Shown piece after piece: positions 11,201-23,095 of a stretch of 64,000 nucleotides of DNA. Both the position numbers and the translations under genes were made by a program. Origin of the DNA: Trichosphaerium sp. ATCC 40318 (taxonomy: Eukaryota; Discosea; Flabellinia; Trichosidae); NCBI GenBank assembly GCA_038496445.1, contig JALMLS010000255.1, positions 372,001 through 436,000 of the forward strand. Reading direction: 5' to 3'. The notes under the pieces were generated by a model that worked only from the letters and a program-made list of their open reading frames with translations, was not told where the DNA came from and ran no database searches. Each line of letters begins with the position of its first letter. Positions within the stretch are counted from its first letter, which is position 1.

Positions 11201-14200
11201 GAAGGTTTCTTTTCAATAAAAGCTTTTTTCCTCTTGCTTTCTCTTCGTTTAATCTTTCCTTTCTCAGATGTCACACCACCACTCTTACGCCTTTCTCGTT
11301 TCTTCTTTCTCTTGGCTGAAGGAGATTCATCACCTCCTTTCGCATGATCTTCCTTCTTCTTATTCTTTTCCTTATGGTGATGACTCTTCGATTTCTTTTG
11401 CTTCTTTGTGATCTTTATTGATCCTGATTCAGCGCTGGAACGTCTAGTACGTTTCGGTGGCTTTGCTTCGCTCTTAGACGCTATGGAAGATTGTTTGGCT
11501 CCCCATGATACTCTCTTTGACCGCTAGGAAATTTTAAGCGCGTGGTAAAGACTCATTATTGTAAGAGACGCACATCCTTTGGAGCTTTAGTGACTTCATG
11601 TTCATCTTCTGATTTGTTATCTACTTCTAAGCGTACTTCTCTTGTATCGGATCTATCACGTCCTCGTACAGGCTCGTTTATAGACTAAGTTTAAGCAAAC
11701 GTTAAGATATTACCTAAGAAATACGTGGGCTTACGATAGTATCTTCATCACTAGTGTCCTTTGGCACATTAACTTGTACAGGCTTTTTAAGCTCTGTTGT
11801 TTCGGGCTCTTCTTCAGGTTCGCGTGGTGTCGTTGAAGGCTGTTCCAATTCGACTCTTTGTTCCTTAGGGTCAGCTTCAGGCTCAGTTTCAGGCTCAGTT
11901 TCAGGCTCAGTTTCAGGCTCAGTTTCAGGCTCAGTTTCAGGCTCAGTTTCAGGCTCAGCTTCAGGCTCAGCTTCAGGCTCAGTTTCAGGCTCAGTTTCAG
12001 TCTCAGCTTCAGGCTCTGCTTCAATTTCAATTTCAGGTTGTGGCTTTGATTTGCGTTCCTGTTCTGCGGTATTTTCTATTTCCTCAACCTCTATTTCTGG
12101 TGCTGGCTTATTTTCTTCTGGTGTCGGATCATCAATTTCAAGAGTTTTAGGAGATTTAGGGGTTTTAGGAGTCTTAGGAGATTTAGGCGACTTGGGCTTC
12201 TTATCAGGAGGTGCTTCTTCAATTTGTACATCAACATTCAGCCTTTTTACTGGTAAAGTGTCTATAGTAGCAGGTGTTGGTTCCTTCGCTTGTTTAGCAA
12301 CGTTTACGAGTTGGTCTGGTTCGGATTTCAAAGCTGGAATAGGATCCGCTGCATGTTCTACAACAGGTTCACTCTTTGCAACAGTAGCTCTTTCGATCTC
12401 TGGGGTGTCAGGTACTGATATTACTTCCTTTGGTACAATAATGTCTGGTTTTGGTTGAGGTTCATTTCTGTCAATCACTCCAATGCTTGGGGCAAGATTC
12501 ATTGAAGATGAAGATAGGTATGTGCCAAGAGTATTGTGGTCAATATCTTCAAGTACATAACCTTGTAAAGCTTCAGGAACCTCGTCACCTTCAAAGATAA
12601 CAATCTCTCCATCACGAAGTTCTCCGTTCTCATCATCTTCTTCAGCATCTTTGAGGAGCTGTAAGAACATGTAATCCAAATCGTACTTGTCCCTGTACAA
12701 AAACAACAGTAAGAAAAAAAACATACAAAAACAAAAGGTTGGATGAAAAATAATATGTACCTCATGTACTGAAGCAAGTCTTGAAGTACTCGCGTATTAC
12801 CAGTCACAATATCATGAGGAGTAATTTTAACAATATCTTCAAATGCCTGCTCAGCTAGAAAACGCAATAGAGTCGTTGCATTCTGCATAGAGTGCCATAG
12901 CGTAGTAGGTGTTAAATTGTATCTTCCAACATAACCTTTTGTTACTACCTAAACAAACATAGTGAGTAAATAAACTAAACCCTCCTGTTCCCTGTAAGGG
13001 CACAGTAGTATGAGTATATGATCTATTATGTATACCTCTAGAAGAGAAAGAAGCTTCACACCAGTACGTAAATCACTACCAAGGTTCTTAATACGAAGTG
13101 TTTTATTTCCTGTTTCTAATGTAATATTCGCCCAATCTATCAAATCTTGTTGTTCTGGAGTTAACTCTACCTGTGGGTATCCATAAAAGTTAGTAATTTT
13201 AACTTTGTTTTGTAAGAATAATTTCGTAAACGTACATCTTCTTCAACAGAAATGGAAGCAGTTGCGTTGTATTCACCACTAACAAGAGACTGAACAAATA
13301 GATTTTTTCTCATTTTGTCATCTCTTATTTCAGGACCTTCCCATCCTTCTTGCTTCTTCATGTGACCTGCAAGAACAAAGAAATGATTTAGAACCATATT
13401 CTGGTTTTGTTTCTCGAATAAATCATTGGTTTCAAAAAGAGCGTGAGGCTCCAATCCAAGTTGTTCACAGCCATGAATATAATTTTGGATATTTTCCTAA
13501 ACAGAGGAGCGCGTTAACAACCAAATAAACGCAAAAACAATGCAAAACCAGCGATTTCGAAAAAAAGAAAAAAAAACTGACAGCCAACCTAATGGCGCAC
13601 TATTACGCTTCGACATTAAATGCCGCGTAGCATAACGCATTGGCATTAGTTTGAAGCTATGAAACCCATTTCAAGGGTTGAATTCGATAAAAGTCATAAA
13701 AAAAGACGTACTCTTTGACGAAAGACCATTTTACCCTTGTTAATACTACGTACACTACCAGGACGTAGTATGTTTATCAACTCGCATAGAGCAACTCCCG
13801 ATTTTAAAGAGTCCAGTAAAGGCTCATTAGGGAACTCTTTCTTTATAACAGCTTCAATCCAGTCCTTTGCGTTTTTTTCTTTTACAGGATCGAAAGAAAA
13901 TAATTTCTTTGTTTTAATATCATCAGTAAGCGTAGCAATACGCTCATTCTGTATATGCTCTAAACGAAGAATTAAAGACAAGCAAAAAAAAGCCGTCAAC
14001 GAAAAAAAAAACGTTTAAACGCTTAGAAAGCAATAAACGCACGCTGAACATTGCCGTGTCGTCCCCACAGCCCGTCAGGGTTATCGTGTAAGTTGTAAGT
14101 TGGGCTTTTCGGCGCAGAGAAGTAGTCTCTTGATGGTGATAGCGTCTCCTTGGGCGCCAACTGATCCTTTAGCTTATCGCCGAATTTCGATTGAAGTTTT

Positions 14201-14738
14201 TCGAGATAGGCTAGATGAGTAAAAACCTTTAATTAAACGAGTCAGCACGCAATAGTGAAGTGTGTATTTAACGTACGCGCATCATATCGCGTTCTTCAAA
14301 CAAATCAAGAATTTGGAACAAGTTTTCTTCTTTCATGCCTATACGTCTGCATACGTTCAAGTATGTGGTGATGGTCTCCTAAAATATAGCGATCAAAAAC
14401 CTGTTTCACGTTTACATTTCGTTTACCATCTGCTTGAACGGTAGAGTAGATTTTCTCACTTTCGGTATGCTTTTAGGCACAAGCAGGTTCATTAATCTAA
14501 AGTAGCGTTAGAATCAAAACCGTTCATTCGGAAGTAACGCCGGCCCATCCAGAGATACGTACATGCTTAACATAGTACCATCTTTGAGCATTGGAAACAG
14601 CGGATTGTTAACGTCGAGTATTGCTTCTTTATGGTCCTCTAGGATGTCCGCCAACCATTTGCGCGTTTTTAGCTCGAGTTCAACATCGTATTTGTTTTCC
14701 CTCCGTGTTATAGTCATAGAACGCTGTATAGTAGCCAT
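8297..14738 (-). CDS. Multidomain RhoGEF: three CH domains, acidic/basic linker, DH-PH, SH3
   Basis: The start is ATG at 14738. The first calponin-homology domain has [27 protein letters not shown] and [13 protein letters not shown]. The second (about 13.2-14.0 kb) has [33 protein letters not shown] and [12 protein letters not shown] third CH-like domain (12.6-13.15 kb) has [12 protein letters not shown] and [14 protein letters not shown] low-complexity linker with PKSP/PKTP and EPET repeats and long Lys/Ser-rich stretches follows. The DH domain (9.35-10.05 kb) has [19 protein letters not shown] and [13 protein letters not shown]; the PH domain (8.66-9.2 kb) ends in [10 protein letters not shown]. 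An SH3-like exon (8.37-8.52 kb) reads [32 protein letters not shown]. Such proteins activate Rho/Rac GTPases at actin. The joins around the SH3 exon are the least certain part. Confidence 0.85.
11869..12020 (-). repeat. 12-bp coding minisatellite (EPET repeats)
   Basis: About a dozen tandem copies of a 12-base unit (GCTCAGTTTCAG on the plus strand, with GCTCAGCTTCAG variants) encode repeating Glu-Pro-Glu-Thr/Ala in the RhoGEF linker. The near-perfect units indicate recent slippage expansion. The opposite strand gives a long SGSV frame that is only its shadow. Confidence 0.95.
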
Positions 14739-15147
14739 TGTGCCACGACAGCTTGTTTTTGTGTACTTGGGTTTAAAATCTCTATTTAGTAATGGTCACT
14801 ATTATACTGAGTAACAGGCTGTACAAGTAGCCATATTATTGCCAAACTTGTAGCTTTGTACAATTTAATATTTAAAAACTACATGCGTTGACAATTTTGG
14901 ATGCAAAGTCTCAAAACATTGCCTTCTGCATAACGTAACTTCAACTCCGAGAGCAGCACTTGCAGTGCCTACTGAATGAACAACAGTGCACGTCAATATT
15001 GAGGAGCGATGACGCTTACAAAATGAAAGGCAGTCGTAACAAAATTGTGCGAGTTTGCCTCGTCTGATAGCTCAAAATAGTGCCAAATTTCGGCTTGTTA
15101 TACGTGTCCACTTGCGAAACGACGTATACAGCTATGCATAACTGAGA

Positions 15148-17473
15148 ATGTTACAAACAGATAGAGAAACTAGTGGTTTAGGCGATATAGACGCTGACAT
15201 AGCTGCTATACTCGCAGACGATGAAATTGAGCTAGAAGAGCTACCAGATGTGCGTATTTGATGCGTACAGTACTCTAGAGCTTAACGTAAATTCTAGGAC
15301 GAAGACATTGCTCCTACCGACGTTGAAACTGGTGGGATAAACTCAGTTAGCGTACCGCACCACAAGGTGATGGTTCAAACACAATTTGGCCGTTTAGATT
15401 ATTTAGACTTGTTTAAACCCAAGACGCCATCTTAATGCAAGTTTAGGGGTTCTGGAAGACTCTGTTCGTGTTCATGGGTCCTGCTTTTTTTGTTAGCGTT
15501 GGGTACTTAGACCCAGGTAACTGGGCAACAGACCTAGAAGGAGGCTCAAAGTACGCAACGTCACAACCTTTTTCAGCTCATTCAAATGTAGATTTGGTTA
15601 CAAGCTGTTATGGGTCCTACTAGTGTCTAATTTGATGGCTCTACTATTACAAGCACTCTGCGCACGTCTGGGAATGGTCACAAGTGCGTTTATAACCACC
15701 ACAATGACCACACGGAGTTCTAATGAATCTTTTTTAATATTATTTTATTACAATTTTCCCGGGCTTATTCTGAAATTTTTAGAGCGTGATCTCGCTCAGG
15801 CATGCAGTGACCAGTACCCTAAACCTATTGTATACATCCTATGGATTTTATGTGAGATTGCCATCATCGCCACAGATATTGCAGATGTTCTGGGGACAGC
15901 TATTGGTGAGTGATTGTTACCCAAAAACGTCATGAGACGATGTAACAGTTCACGTAGGTTTGAAAATTCTATTTAAAATACCTCACGTGATTGGTGTGCT
16001 GTTGACAGCACTGGACACCTTTCTATTCCTACTATTACAGAAATATGGTATACGTAAAGTAAGCTTCAGCCTATAAAGACTAAAGTTGTTGTATGCTAAA
16101 TGTTGAGCAATAGTTAGAAGCTTTTATTATGGGATTGCTATTTATCATCGTTGGATGTCTTGTTGTGGAGCTATTTGTTTCTAAACCCAGCATCCTGGGT
16201 ATTGTCGAAGGCATGTTTGTCCCTAGACTTAGCAATGATAGCGTCTATATTGCGATTGGCATCATTGGTGTACGCTTCTTTGTATACAAACAATGACTTG
16301 CTAACAAACTTATATCTAGGCTACTGTCATGCCACATAACCTATACTTGCATTCATCTGTAGTACAATCACGAAAGATTAATGTGTCAGATAAACAACGC
16401 ATTAAAAGAGCTAACACAATGAATGTTGTTGATCTAATTGTAGCGCTATCAATTGCTTTTTTTTGCAACGCAAGTATTATGATTGGTACCGTGCTTGTGA
16501 TACCTCACGTGATACATAAATAAGTGTTTGTTATTAGTTGCAGCAAGCGCGTTTTATCCAACCACTGGAACATTAGACTTGGAAGAAGCACCACAAAGAT
16601 TGAAAGGTTTAAGGTACTCATTTGAGGGTTTTTCTTTCTTTCTCACCTCGCTAGTAAATTTGGTCCTTATGCGTTTGCAATTGCCCTATTTTTCTCAGGA
16701 CAATCTTCTACAATTACAGGAGTAATGGCAGGACAGATTATAATGCAGGTAAGGCCCATCTATGTTATATGATGCAACTTCTTAAAAACTTTTTAAGGGG
16801 TTTATTAATATGAAGATTACGCCTTGGGTTAGAAACTTGATAACACGATCTATGGCTATTGTTCCCTCTGTCATAATTATCCTTATACTCAAGGATTCCG
16901 GTGTTTACTCGCTCTTGATACTTTCACAAGTACGAAGAAAGCCATCACAAACCTACAACAACTTGGGTGCTAATTTTTCACTTTAGGTTATTTTGTCTGT
17001 GCAATTACCTTTCGCTGCTGTCCCTTTGATAAAGTTCACAAGCTCCAGCAAATTAATGGGAGAATTCGCTAATCCATTATGGGTATACATTCTAAAGCCA
17101 CTTGCTCCATTAACATTGTTTAGATAAAAATCATTAGTTGGTTTTTTACAATCATACTTTGTGGGTTGAACTTATGGTCAGTTGGTATTGAATTATTCAA
17201 GATCATGGGAGGCAGCAAGGTTCAGATTTAACTCACGCGCAAAGAGTTTATTGTTTGTTTTAGGTTGGCCTGGTTTTAGGTGGCATTGCTGTTGTACCAC
17301 TAGTCCTATTTCTAGGACTTTTAGGTTGGTTGATTGTTCATGAACCAACATCCAGAGGTGTATTACAACAAGACGACAACTTTGAATTGGTTGAACTTGA
17401 CAGTGACGAAAAAAGTGCGCTCGATATTGAACTAATTGACGAAAACGGAAATGACAGCGACATAAGCTTATGA
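15148..17473 (+). CDS. NRAMP/SLC11 divalent metal transporter
   Basis: ATG at 15148 begins a soluble acidic N-terminus ([10 protein letters not shown]). The transmembrane core opens with [20 protein letters not shown], containing the DPGN metal-binding signature of helix 1. A 32-nt intron (from about 15,560) splices ...YAT to [20 protein letters not shown]. Further core segments are [33 protein letters not shown] and the helix-6 signature [18 protein letters not shown]. The tail ends ...[13 protein letters not shown] proteins co-transport Mn2+/Fe2+ with protons at endosomal, phagosomal or plasma membranes; in phagotrophic amoebae they act on phagosomes. About ten exons. It is divergent from the RhoGEF gene, 410 bp apart. 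Confidence 0.95.
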
Positions 17474-17683
17474 AAACTGTAAATACAAGAACGAAAAAAG
17501 ATAAAATGTACAATTTTTTTGAAAATCAAGTCTCGTAGTCCACTTTTCAAAAGGCCAAATCAGTTTTTATTATTGTCATGAGTGGTTTCTTTTTACACAA
17601 AAAAACAGATCAGATTTCTTGCGTGTCAAGGGCCTATTTTGAATGAAAATACCCACTTCTTTTTTTTTTTGATAGTTTTAGTC

Positions 17684-18591
17684 TTAGTTTCTTCCTCTCT
17701 TTAGAACACCATTACGGTAGTTAAGAGAAATGTACAAGTACATTGAACCAGGAACGAAACTAGCAGCGAGTGTCAACAAACCGAAAATACCCCACTCACG
17801 CTAGTAACCAAGTAAGAATAAACCCGAATACAATGTACAAAATAACGATTTAAAAAAAGAACCCGATTATTTTTTCGGTCTGTTGCACTTACGAGATGAG
17901 CTTGTGTTCTTCTTGCTGCCTCACTGTATGCCCATACGCGCATAGGTCCAAGGGATGATGAGTAAGAGATTTGCTTTTCACCACGAGGGACGCGAGCGTA
18001 GGTTACCTGAAAAGAAAATTAGTTTTTTGATAAAAATCCGGCGTGTGGTTAAATATTACCTTTGCTGATTCTGTGATATAGACACCAGGATAAGTTGCCA
18101 TGACAGCGTACGTATGAGTCAAGTTTTGACCACTGTAGAAAATAAGGATTATTTTTGTTGGTTGGTTGATTGCGTGTGTAGTTTGCGTACGGTTTGAGTG
18201 TATCCCAAGTTAATTGCTCTTGAAGACCGACCATGCTTTTAAAGTTCTTTGGCCAGTTTGTATCGTCAATGGTGATGTCGTAGATGGCGCTATAAGCATG
18301 GCATTAGCTACTGAGCGACAAATACACTAATTAGCTTTGCATATTTTGCTGCCAAAGTTTTCTTTTGTTTTCTCGCGATTCGCTAACGCGTAAGTACCTT
18401 TTACCAACGTTAAAAATTTTGAGGCAAACTGTGAGGTTCTGTTCGGCGACAGGGATCATTGTAAGCAATGTTTTCGCTACAACAATATCTTGAGAGTGCG
18501 CAATTGTCACAAAGAGTGCCACTAGTGCGAGCAATAAAAGTTTCTACATTTGTAAGCGTTTAAACCGCTGAGAAGTCTTTGTACTTACCAT
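17684..18591 (-). CDS. SSR2: Translocon-associated protein beta subunit (TRAP-beta/SSR2)
   Basis: The start codon at 18591 is directly followed by an intron (18,544-18,588), so exon 1 contributes only Met. The next exon gives a signal peptide (KLLLLALVALFVTIAHS). The lumenal domain then reads DIVVAKTLLTMIPVAEQNLT and LKIFNVGK, matching the TRAP-beta pattern of ...NVGS. Later exons give AIYDITIDDTNWPKNF, GVYITESAKVTYARVP and ISYSSSLGPMRV. A single membrane helix (GIFGLLTLAASFVPGSMYLY) precedes a short basic cytosolic tail ending KRGRN. It works in the ER membrane with Sec61 to help insertion of some signal sequences. Length is close to the family's usual 180-190 residues. Confidence 0.92.
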
Positions 18592-18786
18592 GTTTACGAG
18601 TGTTCTTCAAGTTACTAAGGCCGCCACGTAATCGCAAAGAATTACTTTTACCGACCTTCACGACTTAATTTTGACCGACGTTTTTTTCGTTCGGTCGCTC
18701 CTTTTTGGCTGTGAATTAACACGCTTGGAAAAGATCGTGGGCATAAGCTGCCTCGTTGCATGTAAACAGTACAGACGTATACACAC

Positions 18787-21777
18787 ATGGCAAAGTCATC
18801 AATAAGCGTGGAAGAGTTTTCCCGTCTAAATGAACAGTTCGTTAACACTAGAAGTGAGCTGTATAACAAACAGGATGAAATTGCAAAGATTCAAAAGAGC
18901 ACGTCAAAGTATATACCCAAACAACGCTAATAGTGTCTAGAAAATGCACAGTTGAACAAGCAGCTCCAAAGCAGGTCTCAAACAATTAAACGGTTGAATG
19001 GTACGTTCTTTCCCTTCAAGGACTTTGAATACCGTCCTATACACGTTGTAATTTGGCACGTTGAAGTTAAACTTTTACTAAAACGTCGCCAGAAATTGTT
19101 GCTAGATCAGGCGACACACGCGCTCTAGTAGACGAAAATCGCGCTTTGAAGAAATCTTTACAGAATATGTCCGAAGAACAAGCTACAAAGGCACGAAACT
19201 TCTGTTTTATTTTCTCTTTGATCAATTCTGATCATAATATAATAGATGGAAGCGCTGAATAGCAGTTTTAACCAAATTGTTCTTGAAAACGAAGAAATGT
19301 CAAACAAACTTAAAGCAGCCAAGGAATCAGCAAAAACTACGGCTACAGCTACATCCTCGGAAGACAAAGAAGAATTAGAGAGATTACGAGAAGAAGTACG
19401 ACACCTCACAGCTGTAGCAGCAAGCCAACCAGGAGACATTCTATTTGTAAACACCAAAAAAGACGACAAACCAAAAGACGCCGAAGAGTCCGAAAAAGCA
19501 TTAAAAGAACAGCGTGAAGCGTTAGAGAAAGAAAGCAAGGCCTTAGAGGATGCGCGGTAGGCATCATTTTAACGTTTTACAACTTGTTTTTTATTTTTAT
19601 TTGAAAAGTCAAATATTCGCTGCTCGGACAACAAGTCTCTCAGCCAATGGAAAAAACCTGTTTGTGGTTGTACATATTTCTGTAAGTTTCTTATCAATAC
19701 CAGTGCAGAAATCAAAAAGCTAAAACAAGAGTTACAGCAAAGCGAAACCGATAATACAACGGTATGTGTTTAATATTGAAATATATATCTTTTACTAGTA
19801 AAAACTAACTACCTTGACTATCAGGTTATCCAAAGTTTGACACAAAAGAGTGTGGAGATAGATAGATTAAAGGACAAACTAAAAGTAGCAGAAAAGAACG
19901 ATACTAGTCTTTTACAGGTATGGGTTTTTTTTTAACGCCAAACAATGTAAAAGTGTTAAAATCTCAAAAAATACAGGAAAAGCTTGACAAAGCTATTGAG
20001 GACAAACAAGACTTGCGAAAGCGTTATCAAGAACTTTTTAACAAAGCCAAGACTATAAAACAACGTAACGTTGACTTGAGAGAGAAGTTAAAGGCTCTTG
20101 ATGCCAATGTATCCACAACAAATGAAGAAACTGAGTTGAGGGTACATATTTTTTTTTGTATATGTTTATGACTTAGTTGACACCCTTTTTGTAGAAATCT
20201 CAAATGAGCCAGCTCCAAGAATCCTTCGCTACTATTACTGGTGATCTAAAAGCATCTGATTTAGCAAAGAGAGAGCTGGAAGAAACTGTAAAGACCCAAA
20301 AAGAACAAATAGCAAAGTTGACAGCTGAAAACCAGGAATTAGAGTCTAAACACAAGGTACCCAAGGATCCTTTTAAACAAAAAAGAAACTAACAAAATTC
20401 TATTAGAAACTTGATACAGTTGTTGTGGGAAAAGCTCAGGACATTGACGAACTCAACAAAAACTTGGCAAACGTTGAAGGTAAAAACAAAAGAAAAATAT
20501 TCCATTGTGAGTCTGATCGTTTAAACCACAGACAGTCATAAGCGCTTGAAAGAGGAAAATGAAGCGCATGTCGAAAACATTAAGGCTGTTAAAGAAGAAC
20601 ATGAACAGACTAAAAAGGCCCTTGAAGAACTTCATTCGCAACATAAAGAAAAGGGCGAAGCACATGAGCAATTAAGTGTTGTTGTAGCAGACTTGAAGGC
20701 AGAACTTGCGACTACCCAGGAAAAGCTTGCTAGCAGCGAAGAAAAGAAAACAGTCTTTGAAGAAAAGATCGTTGGTCTCGAGAATGAAAAAGCAGAACTC
20801 ACACGTGCTAGTGATGAACAGGTGTGTTTTGAATGCATTTTTTCTCATTTTTTTCTTACTATTTTACTAGTTCACGCAATTCTCAGAAACAATTGCAAAG
20901 CAAACAGAAGAGTTAATATCACTTAGAGAGAAAGTTGAGTCGCTACAGAGAAAGATTCAAGATAGTAGGGTCCAATTCAAAGCTACACAAAAAAATAACG
21001 AAAGACTGGTACGTTTTCTTTGTTGCTTTTCTGACTTTGATATTAGATCAAGGAGCTCAAGAGAAAAGTTGAAGCGCATAAGAATGCACCTCCAACACCT
21101 GCACCTGCTGCAGTTGCAGCCAAGACACACAACGGAAATAATAAGGTAGGCTTTTGGTTGATAAGTTCCTGCGGAGCTCACTTGTTGTTTAGCGGTCACC
21201 TGATGCTCCACCAGTGGCTCGAGTTCGTACTACAAAGAGTAATGATGCTATGGAAGAGCTTGGAGAAGTGTTACATACATTACAAGAGGAGAACATACGC
21301 CTTAAAGAGCAAGTGCGTGTGGCGATAAGGTTTGCAATTTTTCGTTATTCATCTGTTGTAGGTCCAACTTATTGGTCACAGTGAACGTAAACTGAGATTG
21401 AAGCTAGATAAACAATCAAAATTGATTAAACAACAAGCTATGATGCTACCTTCAGGTAGATTAACAGCAGAGATGGAAAGCAATAAGCTGACAAAACGAA
21501 AAGACTCTTTGATCAATATCTTTGGTGGTAGTGCTTTAGATTCTCAAGTAGCACAAAAAAGCTCAGATATTATGCAAGAGACTCTACTAAAGAATATGCA
21601 ACTCAAAGTACGCAAAGAATGATGCTTGTTTTTTTTGGTTTTTTTGAAGATTTCTACGGCCGTAGTCGTTTATTCTTCGTTTAGGAGGACATTGAGACTC
21701 TTGGTGATGAAGTAGAGTTGTTAACAGAGCAGAATGAGCAACTAAAGAAAAAATTAAGGGATGTTCAAGGCGGTTAG
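18787..21777 (+). CDS. Long coiled-coil protein (golgin/tether-like)
   Basis: ATG at 18787 (MAKSSISVEEFSRLNEQFVN) opens a protein that is almost wholly heptad-rich across about 14 exons, for example NSSFNQIVLENEEMSNKLKA, LREKLKALDANVSTTNEE and EKKTVFEEKIVGLENEKAEL. A Pro/Ala-rich break (PPTPAPAAVAAKTHNGNNK, about 21.09 kb) precedes a more conserved C-terminal block (AMEELGEVLHTLQEENIRL, then KLRLKLDKQSKLIKQQ and KRKDSLINIFGG). It ends in QLKKKLRDVQGG. No GRIP or GRAB domain is visible, so assignment to a golgin family is only a guess; a centrosomal or structural role is equally possible. It is divergent from TRAP-beta, 195 bp apart. Confidence 0.8.
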
Positions 21778-21994
21778 GAAGAGAGAACATTTAATTTTTG
21801 GTTCTTCTTTGCGCAATTGTAAATAAATTGATAGCGTGCTTGTGTTGTTGTTTGGGTAGAGTGTATTTATTGATTGTGACGGATCCTATCAGACGTTCCG
21901 TCAAGTATGTCAATCCTGGAAACCGTGTCGCCTCAGTGGCGCATTGTGTTTCGTGGAAGTGTTTGGGCGGCAAATCTTGAAAAAGCCAAAGAAC

Positions 21995-22345
21995 ATGCTG
22001 AATCTCGTAGTGGTGTACACGGATGATATTGATAAAGAACGAGAGCTGTTTTCAGCTGTAGGATTGGAATTTGTCAAAGAAAAGCACGGCAAAGGACCTG
22101 AGCACTTTGCAGCTTCGAAAGAAGGTGTAGTGTTCGAAATCTACCCAACGAGCAAGAACAGACCCGTTACAAATGCAAGATTGGGTTTTGTTGTTGATAA
22201 CCTCGCTAACACCATCCAGACGCTATCAAAACACGACTGCACGCTAGTAACGCAAGGAAATTCAAAATGGGGCAAACGTGCTGTTTTTAAGAATGCCTCT
22301 TGTAAAATCACTTTTGAGCTGCTAGAAAAGCCTCAAACAGTGTAA
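21995..22345 (+). CDS. Glyoxalase/bleomycin-resistance fold (VOC) protein
   Basis: The frame from ATG at 21995 gives 116 residues: MLNLVVVYTDDIDKERELFS, then ...GLEFVKEKHGKGPEHFA, VVFEIYPT, ARLGFVVDNLANTIQTL and ending FELLEKPQTV. This is the beta-alpha-beta-beta-beta module of the VOC superfamily, about one domain long, with acidic residues (FEIYP, FELLE) where metal ligands often sit. An upstream in-frame non-ATG extension to 21944 exists but looks less family-like. VOC proteins include glyoxalase I and dioxygenases; the substrate here cannot be read from sequence. Single exon. Confidence 0.8.
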   Translation: MLNLVVVYTDDIDKERELFSAVGLEFVKEKHGKGPEHFAASKEGVVFEIYPTSKNRPVTNARLGFVVDNLANTIQTLSKHDCTLVTQGNSKWGKRAVFKNASCKITFELLEKPQTV

Positions 22346-22620
22346 TAAAACGCTGTCGACGGGTAAAAAATAACGTGGGCTGGTTTAGCTTAACTCCAGC
22401 GTCAAAAGAGCCCTATGTAGTTCCAACAAGAGAATAAACTTCGATAGAATGTCAGACTAGCGGTTGATTTACTTGATGGCGGGTTTGTGGCGCACGTTTT
22501 TCGACTTTGACAGTCAAGCACTTGTAACGGCTACAGGATTTGCACGGCCAAAATCAGCCGTTCACGTTTTTTTTTCCCGCTGTAACAGTCATAATCTTAA
22601 CCATCAACACACAACACAAC

Positions 22621-23095
22621 ATGTCCGGCAGACGTAAATCCAAGACAACAATCCGCAAGAAGTCAACAAAACTTACTTCTCCTTTGAAGACTAGAAGATC
22701 AAAGCGTTCTAAAAGAACACTAAATATCAAGACTCGCGGTTCTTGGGTACTAAACGTTATTTTCATCGCTTGAAAACTTGGCGGTTAACGTCTTTTCTTG
22801 GAAATCCTAACTTTTTGTGTTTTTTAGTCCAGACAACTCGCAGAGATAGCCAAGGACGCTGCGGATAACTACGAAGGTGCTCACGTTTCCCGCGCCACTC
22901 AAAACAAAGTTAGAGGGCACTTTGCTGATGGAAACCTTACTGAACGCGATGGTACGCCTACAATACCTGAATTTTTACCGTTACATTAAATTTTGTTCCT
23001 TTTTAGACTTTGGATTCGTTTACGGTGATTGGGGAAGTCGTAAGAACTTAGCCATTCTCAGAGGTGATGACGAAGACGTGAGCTTCGAGGAATAA
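22621..23095 (+). CDS. Small basic protein, unknown function
   Basis: ATG at 22621 starts a Lys/Arg/Ser/Thr-rich N-terminus (MSGRRKSKTTIRKKSTKL, RSKRSKRTL) reminiscent of nucleic-acid-binding or nucleolar proteins. Two short introns follow (about 22,747-22,828 and 22,951-23,007). They join exons reading SRQLAEIAKDAADNYEGAHV, NKVRGHFADGNLTERD and DFGFVYGDWGSRKNLAILRG before an acidic end (DDEDVSFEE). The total is about 105 residues. I do not recognise the family. A polyadenylation-like AATAAA lies near 23,190. Confidence 0.65.

Noticed and set aside
11860-12030. CRISPR-like repetitive array
   Set aside because: The units are contiguous 12-bp coding repeats without spacers.
11754-12458. Long plus-strand frame rich in Ser-Gly-Ser-Val
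   Set aside because: It is the antisense of the EPET-repeat exon of the minus-strand RhoGEF. Repeat structure keeps several frames open.
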